Shown: piece after piece, positions 45,140 to 56,300 of the stretch | How the letters are laid out: each line of letters begins with the position of its first letter | How positions within the stretch are numbered: position 1 is the first letter of the stretch | Assembly (NCBI GenBank): GCA_030247855.1 | Contig: JAPDRN010000017.1 | Location: 310,001-374,000, forward strand | Reading direction: 5' to 3' | Source of the DNA: Knufia peltigerae | Lineage: Eukaryota > Ascomycota > Eurotiomycetes > Chaetothyriales > Trichomeriaceae | Length of the DNA stretch: 64,000 nucleotides | Program-made: the position numbers and the translations under genes | Notes under the pieces: model-generated | What the model saw: the letters and a program-made list of their open reading frames with translations, nothing else | Databases searched by the model: none | What the model was told of the DNA's origin: nothing

Positions 45140-46833
45140 CTATGGCAAAGGCAGTCCAACCATCTCAATTGTCGGCACTTCTCCCATCGCTTTCTCATTG
45201 ACATTGGTCGCCTTCTGAATTCCCACTTTCGACGGTTCACCGACCACGCTCTCTGGCATCCCTTCACTGATGCTATCGTGATGTTTCGCCGTACTGCCCT
45301 TGGGCCTCCAGGTGCTGACCGCAGGGATATCGGCCTTGAATCGCTCAACTTCCGTTCCGTATGCTTTGGGTGTCAGTTTCATTAGTGTGTGGAGCGGCAC
45401 CTCCATCCACGGCGACTTTTCTTGTGGTATTTCCATGAAGTAGGCAAATATGCACCGCACGATTGCCTGGTGTGTGATGATAATGATGTTTTCGCTGCGC
45501 TCGAGTTCCATGATGATAGGCTCTAACCGGATCACGACATCGCGGTAGGACTCACCACCACGATACCGATAGTTGTACTTGTCATCATCGCGAGCTTGGA
45601 AGTCTTCGGGGTACTTTTCCGCAATTTCTTGATACTGTATCGTCCGAAGTTAGCTTCATAGCACGATTACTAAGTATCCACCAAGATCATACAGTCATCC
45701 CATCACAAACACCGCTATCGAGTTCATCGAGAGCTTTCCATTGCAACTTCTCCCAGCCCAATTCCTTTTGGAGATGTTGAGCTGTCTGACTGGTTCGTTT
45801 TAACGTCGACGTCCAGATCGTAAGTGGTGCATCTTTTGGTAACCCTGAACGTTTGACAAGTTCAGGCAGAAGTTTGGCGTAGCGCTCGCCACGCTCGGAC
45901 AAGTTGGCATCTCCACCAATCTTGCCTTCGAGATTGAATTCGGACTCACCGTGCCGAGAAAGCCAGATACTGCGAGGCTTGATATGTAGATTGGTAAGAT
46001 AGTAGACTAGGCGTGACTGGAGGTAGTCTTGGATGAGGTTGATAACCACACGAGCACTGTTGGTAAATGGGTTAGAAGGTACAAGCGAATCCATAATTCA
46101 CGGGAAGCAAAACATACCCAATGTTAATGATCTTGACATAGGTCAGTTGCTTCTCTGATTCGTCAATAGTCTGATACACCTTTTCGTAATTTCGAATGCG
46201 ATCTCGGAAGTCTTTGGCCGCGGCTTCAGGATCCTGACCGATGTAATCTGGCGAGGAAGTCTTGACTTCAAGTATGTTGGACATGATCAATTCTTCATCA
46301 TCACACTTGCTTTCCACGAAGAGGTGAAGGAGATTCGCCTCCATGATTTTATCGTGGATCCATTTCCGTCGAGATTTTGTCGAGTTAGTGGCGTCGAGAA
46401 TTGCGACCTTGTTATCCTTGTCCTGGAACCATTTGAGCATGTCGGCGACTGCAGCTTCGGCCGCAGCTTTTCTCGCCTTCTCGCCTTCCGGGTTGTTGAC
46501 GTCGAAAAACTTGGCGTCTGGATGTGGATTGTCCGTCCGGCGATATTTGCCAACGTTGAACACCTCCGCTTTCACGGACGTCCACCGTAGATAACGCTTG
46601 ACTGGAAGACCAGTTAGATCCATGGCCAATTGTACAAATGTTTGATTCAATATCATACCTTTACCCGCTATGAGGCTCTTTCCCCGGGCCGGCAAGCCAA
46701 CCATAACCACCACAATCTGGGTGACATCTGACTGCTCGCACAGTTAGCATGTGGGCCTTTGAGCAGCGTAAATAACAGAAAGCAGCTATCACAGATTGCA
46801 TACACGGTCACTGCTTGGCGGAGAAATAGACAT
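45140..46833 (-). CDS. 6-phosphofructo-2-kinase/fructose-2,6-bisphosphatase
   Basis: A cytosolic enzyme that makes and degrades fructose 2,6-bisphosphate, the switch between glycolysis and gluconeogenesis. It has 481 residues. Exons on the minus strand are 46833-46804, 46731-46659, 46601-46118, 46056-45693 and 45634-45140, with frame kept at every junction. The kinase half has Walker A GLPARGKS at 22-29, then KRYLRWTSVKAEVFNVGKYRR across intron 2, and VAILDATNSTKSRR. The phosphatase half has the phosphohistidine site RHGES (His231), Glu307 in ALDELDSGVCDGMT, and His372 in ITHQAIVR, so both active sites look intact. It resembles yeast Fbp26-type proteins in keeping His rather than Ser at the RHGE motif. 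The N-terminus is short (MSISPPSSDR), without a long regulatory extension. The C-terminal tail (about 80 residues) is poorly conserved. Confidence 0.92.
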
Positions 46834-48215
46834 CGTTAGGAGAACTGAATACTATCAACAGAATTCGGTGCACTTTAGGGCTCGTTCTAGACGGTGGCCA
46901 CCACTGGACGTCGGGCAATAGTGGTTGAACTGTCCGATCGAATTGACCACGAGGCTTCGATTGTGGAGTTCAGTAAGAGAAAAGAGGTGGCCTCACGTTT
47001 TGACCCATTACGAGCAAACAAAGCCGTGAAGATTAGACCCAATGACCCGTTTGCACGTATCGACTTCTGGAAAACAAACAGGTGCGTTCGTATTTTCTGG
47101 GGTAGTAGAATAGCGGAAGTGTTGTTCGTGAAATGCCGATAGTTGCCCGCACAAGTTGGCAAGAGGGAGTCGGAGGGGGGCAAAGAGACGCCTAGAGCAA
47201 CAAGTCGTCGGAGAAGGTTGCAAAAATCAATCACTCATCAGACCACGTCCGCTCCGCCTTGTCTGCACTGGGGAGATGGCTTGGATCGGTTGACGTCGGG
47301 GACGGACGCCGTGTATAACAGACACGAAGACCCAGGCTTTGATTTCGACACAATTTTGCAGGTCTGTCCGCTGGCTTTTTTCCTCTTCGGAGAATTGAGG
47401 AATCTTCTGTCCCACATGCAGATCTGGGTTTCTCCACCAGTAGTCGCGCGGTCTGTGTCAAGGGACAAAGAAAATTTTGTAGAAGGATCTCGTTGAGCAA
47501 TGGAACAGATGTTCTTGTAGGAGTATTGTGCGAGCGTGTGAAGCCGTCCGCCTTTGCTCATGTAGACAGTTTGGGTTCGACTGGCTAGTATCGAATATTG
47601 CCTGGGCGCTTCTTCCCCGGAGACGATGATTGCCTCGGCTGATGGGCGGGCGGGAATCAAACGGAAACAAGGCACAGGGCAATATGGGGGCCACCGAGGG
47701 GCACATCAAGTCCGATGGAATTTTGCCTCCGGAATGAATCACATCACTCCTTCCTAATAATAATAATAATAATAATAACAATATCCCGGTGCACTCATGT
47801 GACAGGCAAAACATGGCGGTATCCAATGAAAATATTCGACATGTCATGGCTCTCCGTACGCCCAGAAGCTGAGAAACGACAAACAATGCAGCATGACAGA
47901 GAATGCTGTACTTACGTCCGGTGACTGTAGTAACCTGTTCATTGAACTCCTACTCATCATGGCAATGGGGCTGGATTGAACAAAACTCATAGTCAAGATT
48001 GTTGAACGCCGGAGGGAAGAGTCTGCGTCTGGGGTCTTCGGAATTCCGTATTTCGCAGCTCGTAGTGCTGGGTATTTCGCGAGGATATGGCTGCACCAGC
48101 GCCGTGAAAGAGGAAATCGCCCGATTCCTCCTAGAGAATCAGAGTCGTGGTTTCGGCGAGTTTCCAACCAGGTAGCTATTGTGGCAGCAAGGTAACTAGC
48201 TGATTTGTATGTTGT
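46834..48215. other. Intergenic region upstream of the PFK-2/FBPase-2 gene
   Basis: About 1.4 kb with no supported gene. Overlapping open frames of 60-145 codons occur on both strands with no domain. A (TAA)8 microsatellite lies at 47755-47778. The part next to 46834 is the promoter and 5' leader of the PFK-2/FBPase-2 gene. Confidence 0.45.
47755..47778. repeat. (TAA)8 microsatellite
   Basis: Eight tandem TAA units in non-coding DNA. Confidence 0.9.
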
Positions 48216-48649
48216 TTAGGACCGATGCGTGGAGGAGCGGAAGTGGCACAATCGGTGGCAAGTGTAAGTGACTGAGCAGGTGTGACTGACTGCTTACTTC
48301 GTTTGCAGTTCCCTTTCAAGTGCATATAACATGCGTGAATGGTTTTTTCAAGTCGGAACCCTCCTGCCTGGACATATAGAGCATTAGATTCTGACAATTG
48401 ATCGTCTATGATCTTGATCCCGTCACCGCTAGAAATGAAGTCAGCTGAAAAAAAGACCCCGAGATTCCTTATCGCGGTCAATGGCTTATCATTCACTTCC
48501 GAGCAATTTTGATTACAACACCACGCAAAGTTCTACCCCTACAGTCGTCTTCATTGCTAAAGAAAGCCTCTTGATAATATGGATCTTGGGTGTCATTGAT
48601 TTCTCTACCTCCTATTCGTGCGAGCAGAGCTGGTATCGCCCGACATCAT
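48216..48649 (-). CDS. Candidate small multi-exon gene, function unknown
   Basis: A chain of coding-like pieces on the minus strand that can be spliced in frame. It begins with an ATG-ATG at 48649-48644 (MMSGDTSSARTNR). A possible 55-base intron ends in CTTTCTTTAG. The next piece reads SNEDDCRGRTLRGVVIKIAR and ends at 48497 before GTGAAT. The following exon is 48428-48298, preceded by CTGACTTCATTTCTAG; it reads GDGIKIIDDQLSESNALYV and HACYMHLKGNCKR. The last exon, 48271-48216, reads TYTCHRLCHFRSSTHRS and stop. Phases agree, and the second intron has a good CTGAC branch site. An alternative N-terminus from an ATG at 48801 (MESPQQPQEKVYHDTLRSS) is also open for about 50 codons. The Cys/His spacing could bind zinc, but no family is recognised. 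Borders are tentative. Confidence 0.3.
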
Positions 48650-48968
48650 GGGATTTTTCGAGTCTGGCTCATGTCATTAAAACACTTCCTTTTCCTTTCG
48701 TGGTACCAATCTAGAAATCCAAGACCCTCGTTCTCCTGGTCATATGAGCTTCTCAACGTGTCATGATAGACTTTCTCTTGCGGTTGCTGTGGCGATTCCA
48801 TCTTTCATCTTTTCCTGATCCACGTGAGCTCTCTTCAAACTAAGTCGATCTTCATTCCAAGCCAAAGTATCGTTCATTCAATCCAAGCGATCATCTAAGC
48901 CAAAATATCTTTTGTTCACTCCACGCAATATACCAAGGCCGCTTGGTCTGGCTTTTGAAGTCAGGCAG

Positions 48969-50753
48969 TCAGTTTCTCGGAGGAACTGCTCAAAGTCAGC
49001 CAAGGAGTTCGAAACAAGATGTATGAGACTTACAATATGCTTGGTGGAGAAGACTATCTTTGAACAAGAATTCAACATCAGCTCGAACTCCCTGGCCGTA
49101 AGCAGTCATGATCCTTTCTTTCTCTAAAACACCACCGAAACCTTGAACTAGAACTTTACATGCGTTGCATAGTCTAAGTCCACAGCCTTTGCCTCGACCC
49201 TGACCGTCAACAAGCGGCTTGCCTACCAAATCATACTCCTTGTCGACACAACAGCGCCAGACTGCGAGCCCAGGGCATAATTTGCAGGTCAAATAGGCAG
49301 TATTTGCAATTGGTGGATCTCGCACTTCTGCGTGTAGCTGCTGCAAGTAAAGTGTAGGTGGGTGCGCATCTGGCTGTATTCTGAGGGTTCTGAAGTCGTG
49401 AACTGTGCATCTTGAGATGTGGATGCGTTGTAAAGCACAGATGACGCACATGCGAGTGGCATCCTTGCCATTGGAACGATGACCGTTGCCTGTCTCTTCG
49501 AGTTCAGTAGACCCTGGATATTGAACGACCTCAGCCGTGATGCGACCATGGCCAAATATTCCAAATCTGAAATCATTGCAGAAATCGCATGGTCCAGCGC
49601 TCTTGGCATGCTTGAAGTTCATAGGGTGAGCCCAGTATGTAACGAGATCTCTCACTGAGTCCCTGCTTGCTGACAGAATCGGCGAATCTGGTGGTGAATC
49701 GAGTACGACAGGATTGACCGACGTGCCTGTTGGGAGGCGCGAGGCACCTGAAGAGCTCTCGATGTTCAGTGGTGCTGATGGTTCAGCCTGCTGCGAATCT
49801 AGGACTGATGATCGTCGGGGTGGAATAAGTAGTTCGGTATCGATTTGCATAGTGTCGTCTGCCACTATCGGTATGCTAGTTGAAGTCTGACTGCTCAGGC
49901 TAGCGGCCTCGACCATCCGCGGTGTTGTAAATTCAGCCTCAATGGTCGGGCTAGGCTCGACACCCAAATTGCCTGTCCACTTGACACACTCCACATTCTG
50001 GTTTTGGAAGCGTGCACAGGGATGGCCGGTCTTCAGGGTACACTTTTTCTTTGCAGCAATGCAGCTAGCACAATTTGCTCCCTTCTCGTGCTCGATCTCT
50101 TGATCTGGAATCGTTCTGCTGCGTAGTGCTCTGCCGTTGGCATTGTCAATTCCAGCAGATTCTTCATCGAGCTTCCAAAGATACGAGTCTTGCGGTTCAA
50201 CCCGAAGTCCAGTAAGTTGATCATGTGGCGCCTGGGGGGTGACAAGATGACCAATGTCGTCAATCTGGCACGAAATTTTAGATCTGCCTGAGGGAATCTG
50301 TTGAGATCGTAAGTTTCTTAGAAATTCCTTGGAGCTCTCAGCACGGAACTTCAGTGGGACTATCTTCTGCCGCTTCGAAAGACCACCGGCATCGCCAGCG
50401 ATTCCGGCTTCATCATGAGTTCTGACACGTGGACTGCGCTGACTTCCGCTAGGGCGACCGGTATTTTTTGTTGGTCTGCGGCGATTTTCGGTGGCAGGGT
50501 CATATTCTTCCTCAGACGAGCTCTTGTCATCGCAACTACCTGCAAAGTGGGCATAGGTAAACACTCTTCGACGGAGGTCATAGGTCGAAGTAGAAAACAG
50601 GGTTTTGGGTGCCTTGAGGGCTAGGTCTCGATCTTGACCTTCGCGGAAGAGATCGAGGATATAGGCATATCGTTTCTTTGAGTAAAACCCGCATTCGTCC
50701 TCTTCAGGAGTCCTGGCACGACTCTCGTCCTCGTGAGGAGTTAGAGAAGCCAT
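48969..50753 (-). CDS. Hypothetical protein with incomplete Zn2Cys6-like motif and Cys-rich C-terminus
   Basis: Probably a nuclear protein, of unknown function, 578 residues. The main exon is 50753-49034 and a short last exon is 48985-48969. The 48-base intron between them has GTAAGT, a GCTGAC branch site and CAG; reading through instead would end at 48996 with a Cys-rich tail. The N-terminus has EEDECGFYSKKRYAYILDLF, then basic disordered stretches (KNTGRPSGSQRSPRVR). Near residues 226-258 is CASCIAAKKKC followed by GHPCARFQNQNVEC. This looks like a fungal zinc cluster but lacks the fifth Cys (Phe in CARF). The C-terminal 150 residues are Cys-rich: CDFCNDFRFGIFG, MCVICALQRIHISRC, LTCKLCPGLAVWRCC and CGLRLCNACKVLV, likely several zinc sites. 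No fungal transcription factor middle domain is seen, so a DNA- or RNA-binding role is only a guess. Confidence 0.75.
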
Positions 50754-51047
50754 GTGTGTGGGTGAACTTCGGCAACATGGGGATGGGTGTGAGAGGATGC
50801 TAAAGCAGCGATATATCGAAGTTGGGAATGGGTAAGCGTGCTGAGAACGGGTTGGTGAGTGAGACAACGGTGAAAAAGCGGCGTCATTACGAAACGAGGT
50901 GAAGCACATTATGAAAACAAAGTAATCTGGACGTGAGGCAGAAAGACAGTGAAGTTCCAGGTGACAATAAGCACAAGTGAAGATGTCATGGAACAAATGC
51001 AACAAAGAGTATCAATAATTTTGCTAGTCTGTATTGCAACTTTAGGT

Positions 51048-52390
51048 CTATCGCAAGGCAAATCTTCTCTTGAACAGCACTGTTAACATTTGGTCAGCTT
51101 CAGACAAATAGCGAACAATGACGATTTTCAATAACAGAGGGGTTTTCAGATCTAAGCCCTGTCAAAGGCTGTGGTCGTCAATGCATTGGCTACGTTGACC
51201 GTCGTGATAAAATAGAGTAAATCATCATGTGAATGTGCAATATAACAGGAAGGAAAGGGCGACTTACACGAAATGTCATTGATATCTACAAGGACCTGGA
51301 AATTCAGTATTAGTGCCAGGTCTGAGGCGTTTGTTGGACGCGAAGAAAATTTCAACAGCAAATCAGGCATGACAGTCTCGTCTTGGTCAACTAACGTCGA
51401 CTTGGACATATGCTTGTCTTTGTGGATGTGTCTGTTCATCATGTTGCAGAGGGATCGAGCAAGGGACTTTTCACATACAAGAGATGTGAGCACGAAACCT
51501 GGTGTTCCGGTCAGTAAAGTTCAGCGATAACGACCGATGTACATGAATGCAGGAGAGTAGTTTCAGGAAATGCATGAATGGTAGTTTGTGTTTGTCTGCA
51601 TCAGTTGACTGAATAAGACTCGTCATCTAGAAGAGTTCATCATGGAAAAGGTTGCAATAAGAGGAAGAAATTGACAACTTACCCCTGACAAGAATTGAAC
51701 GACTTGGCCGCCTATAACGTCTCTTAGCTGGGAACTTCAAGAAGAATCCAAAAGAGCAGAAGAAAAGTGCCGAAATCAGTGGGCGAGGTTTTCTAGGCCT
51801 GCCGCAATAAGGCATTTCCATCAAGACCAGTCATATGTTGACTGTCGGCGCCCAGTGCCATTCATCAAATGATCGCAGGAGGAGAGATCGAAAAGGTAGC
51901 CATACCATCTTAAAGACCTGTTGGTGCTTTGTTGAACGTCAGCCAGCTGTACACAGTAGCCGTGAAAATGAATGCAAAGTGGAACATGCTCGATCAGGAA
52001 TAGCCATTTGATATCTTCTACGGCTCGAAAGCCTCAGCCGGTAATTTCCAGCGTATATTTTCAAAAAAAATCATCATGAGAGTGGGCGAGGAAGCAAAGG
52101 AAGGAAGGAAGGCACATACCAGAGTCGGAGGGCGAGAGCACCCGAGGTTTGAGAAAACGCAGGAGAGTACTATCGTTTGAAGTCAGCTTCAGGACAGGAA
52201 GGTAGGATGCAGCGTGGTGGAAGACACTCGATTGATCAGACTGACGTGCAATGCGATTTGAGTTTCATTCCCCGAAGGGTCAAAGACTCTAGTTTGTTAC
52301 GGTATGCAGATTCATCACAGTGCTGAGAAGGATATGTTGCGGACTCACCTCGATAGTCTGGCTCCTGCCACCGCTCAAAGGTGTGACCAT
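51048..52390 (-). CDS. Candidate six-exon small gene, function unknown
   Basis: A splice-signal-based model of 160 residues. Exons on the minus strand are 52390-52349, 52169-52120, 51917-51906 (12 bases), 51798-51683, 51498-51268 and 51079-51048. Donors are GTGAGT, GTATGT, GTATGG, GTAAGT and GTAAGT. Four of the five acceptors have CTGAC-type branch sites 12-30 bases upstream. The frame stays open across all junctions and stops at TAG 51050-51048. The protein begins MVTPLSGGRSQTIE, continues YSPAFSQTSGALALRL, then a hydrophobic stretch (LISALFFCSFGFFLKF) that could span a membrane, a basic run (PAKRRYRRPSRS), and a polar C-terminal half (LARSLCNMMNRHIHKDKH, TVMPDLLLKF). No family is recognised. 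The density of good splice sites suggests a transcribed spliced gene, even if the exact reading is wrong. Confidence 0.4.
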
Positions 52391-53362
52391 GGATGTTTTT
52401 CAGCATGGTGCCGCATGGTCTCTACCACCTCTTGCATGATCTATTCCTTTTGCCATGTAGGATTCGATCGTATGAGAAGGATATTGGCGAATCTACCGGG
52501 TTAGCCGCGTATCAAGCATGGGAACTCCCTGAATCTCGACATGGCTCTCCAGAAGGATATTCGACAAGAACATCTCCCTGTCGACAAAGAAATTGTACCT
52601 CGGTGACATTAACCAAGAACGAGTAATGTAAATGATAGCCACAAGTACGAAAGCGTGTCGTCTAAAGCTTGTGGACACACGACTTGACTCAACTAGATTT
52701 TTTTGTCCCTGCAAAAATAAATACAACAGATTTCTTTAGGAACTGATTTCGAGGGTTAGATCATATAAGCACGAGACGCAGTCTTGGCTGCGCTTTGACA
52801 CTTTGGGATTAGCACAACCCAGTCAGTGCAAGTTGGCCGAGACCGCGAGATCACAGTATCCGACGACTTCATTGGCCATGGCTTCACAAATAGCCGCCTG
52901 GCCTTTCTTACAACACATGTTCAGAACTCAGCGCCATCCCGCATTGTTTCTAGGGTTCCTGCACCTCTGTCCCGCCTGATCCAATCTACGTTGTCTCCGT
53001 TGTCGCAAGATCCTCTGTCTCCAACCAGGATGGCTGTTTACCAGAGAACCCTGCTGGGCAGCTTTTCTCTAGCGGCCGCCTCATGGGCAAGAATAGAACA
53101 CTGCTATTCCCAATCCCCCGGATTCAAACACCAAGCGTTGGCTTGATCATCACCAGACTTTACCCTTTCTTTGCGTTTTGGCGTTTCGAGTCTGCTTTAC
53201 TTGTTGCTATATCACATTCCGAATCTATCTTTGAAACGGTTGCTGTTGCCCACGCCATGCGGTGTATCCCAACTGTGACGTGGAGCCGGTCGGCGCTTAG
53301 CCCACCAATGTTGTAGGACTGGCTATCTTTCGAAGAACGCTCTTCTGTATGAAACGTCCATC
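52391..53362. promoter_or_regulatory. Divergent intergenic region
   Basis: It lies between the candidate small minus-strand gene and the large plus-strand hypothetical gene, so it would carry both promoters. Open frames at 52826-53146 and 53083-53316 show no domain and are not called. Confidence 0.4.
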
Positions 53363-56300
53363 ATGTCCATGTACGTCTGGGCTTCTTGAAAACACGCTTC
53401 ACCCACAAGCTGACCCCTCAAAAGTCGACCGTGGTCCGTCGGTGAACAGGCGCAATACTCCCCAAGTACTGTTGCCTTTCCTCCTCCTCCTCCTCCTCCT
53501 CCTCCTCCTCCTCCTCCTCCACCCAGGGATGGCCAGTCTGCAGCCTCTCCAGCCCGACCTAGAAGTCTTGCAATCCCGTCCCCATTGACCATTAATGCTA
53601 CTTCGCGTCCCATTTTCACGCAAACGCCGATTTCCGCGACATCTTTGCATGGCCCATTTTCTCCCATCTACGCGTCCTCGCCCGGCCCCAGCCCAAGGAC
53701 GGTGTTGCCCATGGCCGGAAGAGCGTCGACCTCGTCGCATTACAATGTTCCATATGATCCGAGGGAATGGGTTGAGGGCAGTCGGAGGTCGTCGATGGTT
53801 GTGGAAACTCGACCTACGGAAGGTCAACCCGAAGGTGCTCAATGTCTTCTGAATACCTATGACATTCAAACACAGGGACTGATTGCGCTTTTATTGCAGA
53901 TGGCATGTCAAATCCTCCACCACCGTATACTGCTCCGCAAGCTCGAGAGGCTGTTGTCACAAGTGGCAGCTCCACCGTCTCTCCTGCAGATTCAACGTTT
54001 ACCGGCGGGAATCAATCCAGGATAGGCACACCTGCCAGCACTGTGGGTGTGGTATCGCCATTCACACAGTTACCGTATTCCTTAGACAATGGCAGCGGTG
54101 TCCCTTCGAGTTTTCCCAAAGTGACTCAGCATTCGAGCAGTGCAGCTCGAGTCACTGGCATCGATAGTCGAATAGCTCGAATCACCATGGGCATGGACCA
54201 TGTTGACGCTCGGTCGTCGCCCGCAGTTGCTGTTGCGAGGCCAGCTTCGATAGCGAGTCTTTCGATCAATACTGCCGCTGCTCAGAAAAGCTTCTTGCCT
54301 GCTATACTACAAGATGGCGAAAACGTTCCTGGAGCGTTCCCTCCATCTTCGAGAAGAGCCGCGTCTGCTGGTGCAACCTCTTCGCATACCTCAAGTAGCC
54401 AAGGCTATGGAGGCTCTACATCAAGATCGTCATCGAAACAGCGTAGTTGGCAACCCGGAATGCCTCTACCTGGCCCACCTCCTGGGCCCCCGCCACCAGC
54501 CACTAGATCACAGAGTGCAACGGGAGTGCGAATGTTGTCTCAGGGTCAAGCATCAGGATCAAATACTCGTTCTCATCATCGAGCATCCGTTCATGCTCCA
54601 GTTCTGAGTCCAATGCCGCCTACGCCAGCTAATTGGAGGGACGACTCGACTTCGCGATCCAATTCCCGAGCTCCAATAGCGCTCCACATCGAGACTTCCA
54701 ACTTGGATCGCAGTAGCGTCAACACAGCTGGCTTAAGTCGAAGCGCGGCGATGCGAGTATCTTCTGCCAGGGGTCTTCTTGAGCGGCGAAAACATAGACG
54801 CAGCCTCCATGAGGGATCTCAAACTGATTTCAGTGCGCTGACCATCGAGACAGATCCATGGCTGGATGGTAGAAGTCCCGGTGGGATTAGTACTGATCAG
54901 TCCCCAACACTTGATTCCCTTCTGTCGGGGCCATCTACACCCGCGACAGATCGCAGAGGCTCTCATACAGGCTCCCGTACAGGTTCCCGTACAGGATCCA
55001 GCAAGCCGCTTACGCCTCTTTTACCCCCTAAAACACTCCCAACCCCTCCCCTGAGCCACAGAAATCCCATGTCTGCCCACAGCGCTCTCCCTTCCAATGC
55101 TTCGTCAGTTGGCGATATTGTACCGGGTGGAACCGAAGAATTCACCAGGGAGGCCTCTCGTCGACACGAGGAGTTCCTCCTTCGCGAAAGCCAAGCAACT
55201 ACAGATCTGGAGCGTTTGCAACTTTTCATGGCTTTCGTCGTTGCAGAGTCACAGATCCGAAGAGAAAGGTATCGTTCAGCATTTGTGGATGGGGGTTTTG
55301 ATCCATCGATCTTAAAGGCGCAAATGTTCCAGGAGGTAGCCATTGAGGGAGCACCGACTTCTGCTTTTGACAAGGATCGGGCTTTCCTTGGTAGCCAAAA
55401 CCCAGAGACATCATGGTGGAAAGAATATCGCCCGGCGCTGTCTCCGATAGCGAGCATGAGCAATGATGAAGCTAGCTCTCGAGGCCGAACTGCAAGTCGC
55501 TGGTGGCAATCTCAAAGCGGTTCAGAAGTTGAGGGCGGACCCAAAAAGATGAAGAGATCTAAGAGGGAATCCAAATACATGGGGTTACCCGCGCTTTCGG
55601 TTCAAGAGGTATTATCTGAAGCTGACACGCCTACCAATCTCGACGAGCTGTATAGGGGTGAGGACGTGTACCCTGCAGAAAAAGCCGACCCAGAGTCATT
55701 CGGCATCTATGAAGGTGATGAGATCGATCCGACCTTTGACAAAACGTCCGAAAATACGTACGAGCCCACTGCCATGGACATCTCCAGGTTCATCACCCTT
55801 CCACCTCCGTACCCGAGGCATCACCCAGCTGTCAATAACAGCCATCCTAAGTTGATAACATACCGGAACGCCGTCCGAAAATTGAGCGATCTCGGTGAGA
55901 TACAGCGACGGAGAGGTCGGCATGATCTCAGCGTCGAGGCACTGCGAGCAGAACACCAACGGAGAATGTCAGAAGGGCGACAAGCATTCAAAGCGAATAT
56001 CCAGCAGCAAATCGAAGAGGGCAGCATTACCTATGCAGATGCGGCAGAAGCCGAACACGCCTTGCGACTAGATGAGCGTGCCGCCGAGAAGGGATGCCTC
56101 CAAGCCGAGTTTGATACGCTTCAGGACGTGGTCATAAATCCGATGCATGACATGCTAAATGAGCGGGCGACACAACTTAACAACAACATTAATGACTTGG
56201 TGGAAAATCTTGTAGCGGAAATGCACACTTCGAACTTGGACCGACCCCAGCAAGAGGGAGATGCGACGCCTGAAATTCTCGAATATCTCACGCAACTCAA

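Noticed and set aside
46887..47234. Minus-strand frame upstream of the PFK-2/FBPase-2 start as an N-terminal extension
   Set aside because: The spliced start at 46833 gives a complete kinase N-terminus, and the upstream frame is not continuous with it and has no family features.
53399..53869. A minus-strand frame with long glycine/arginine runs
   Set aside because: Antisense to the CCT microsatellite and exon 2 of the large hypothetical gene.
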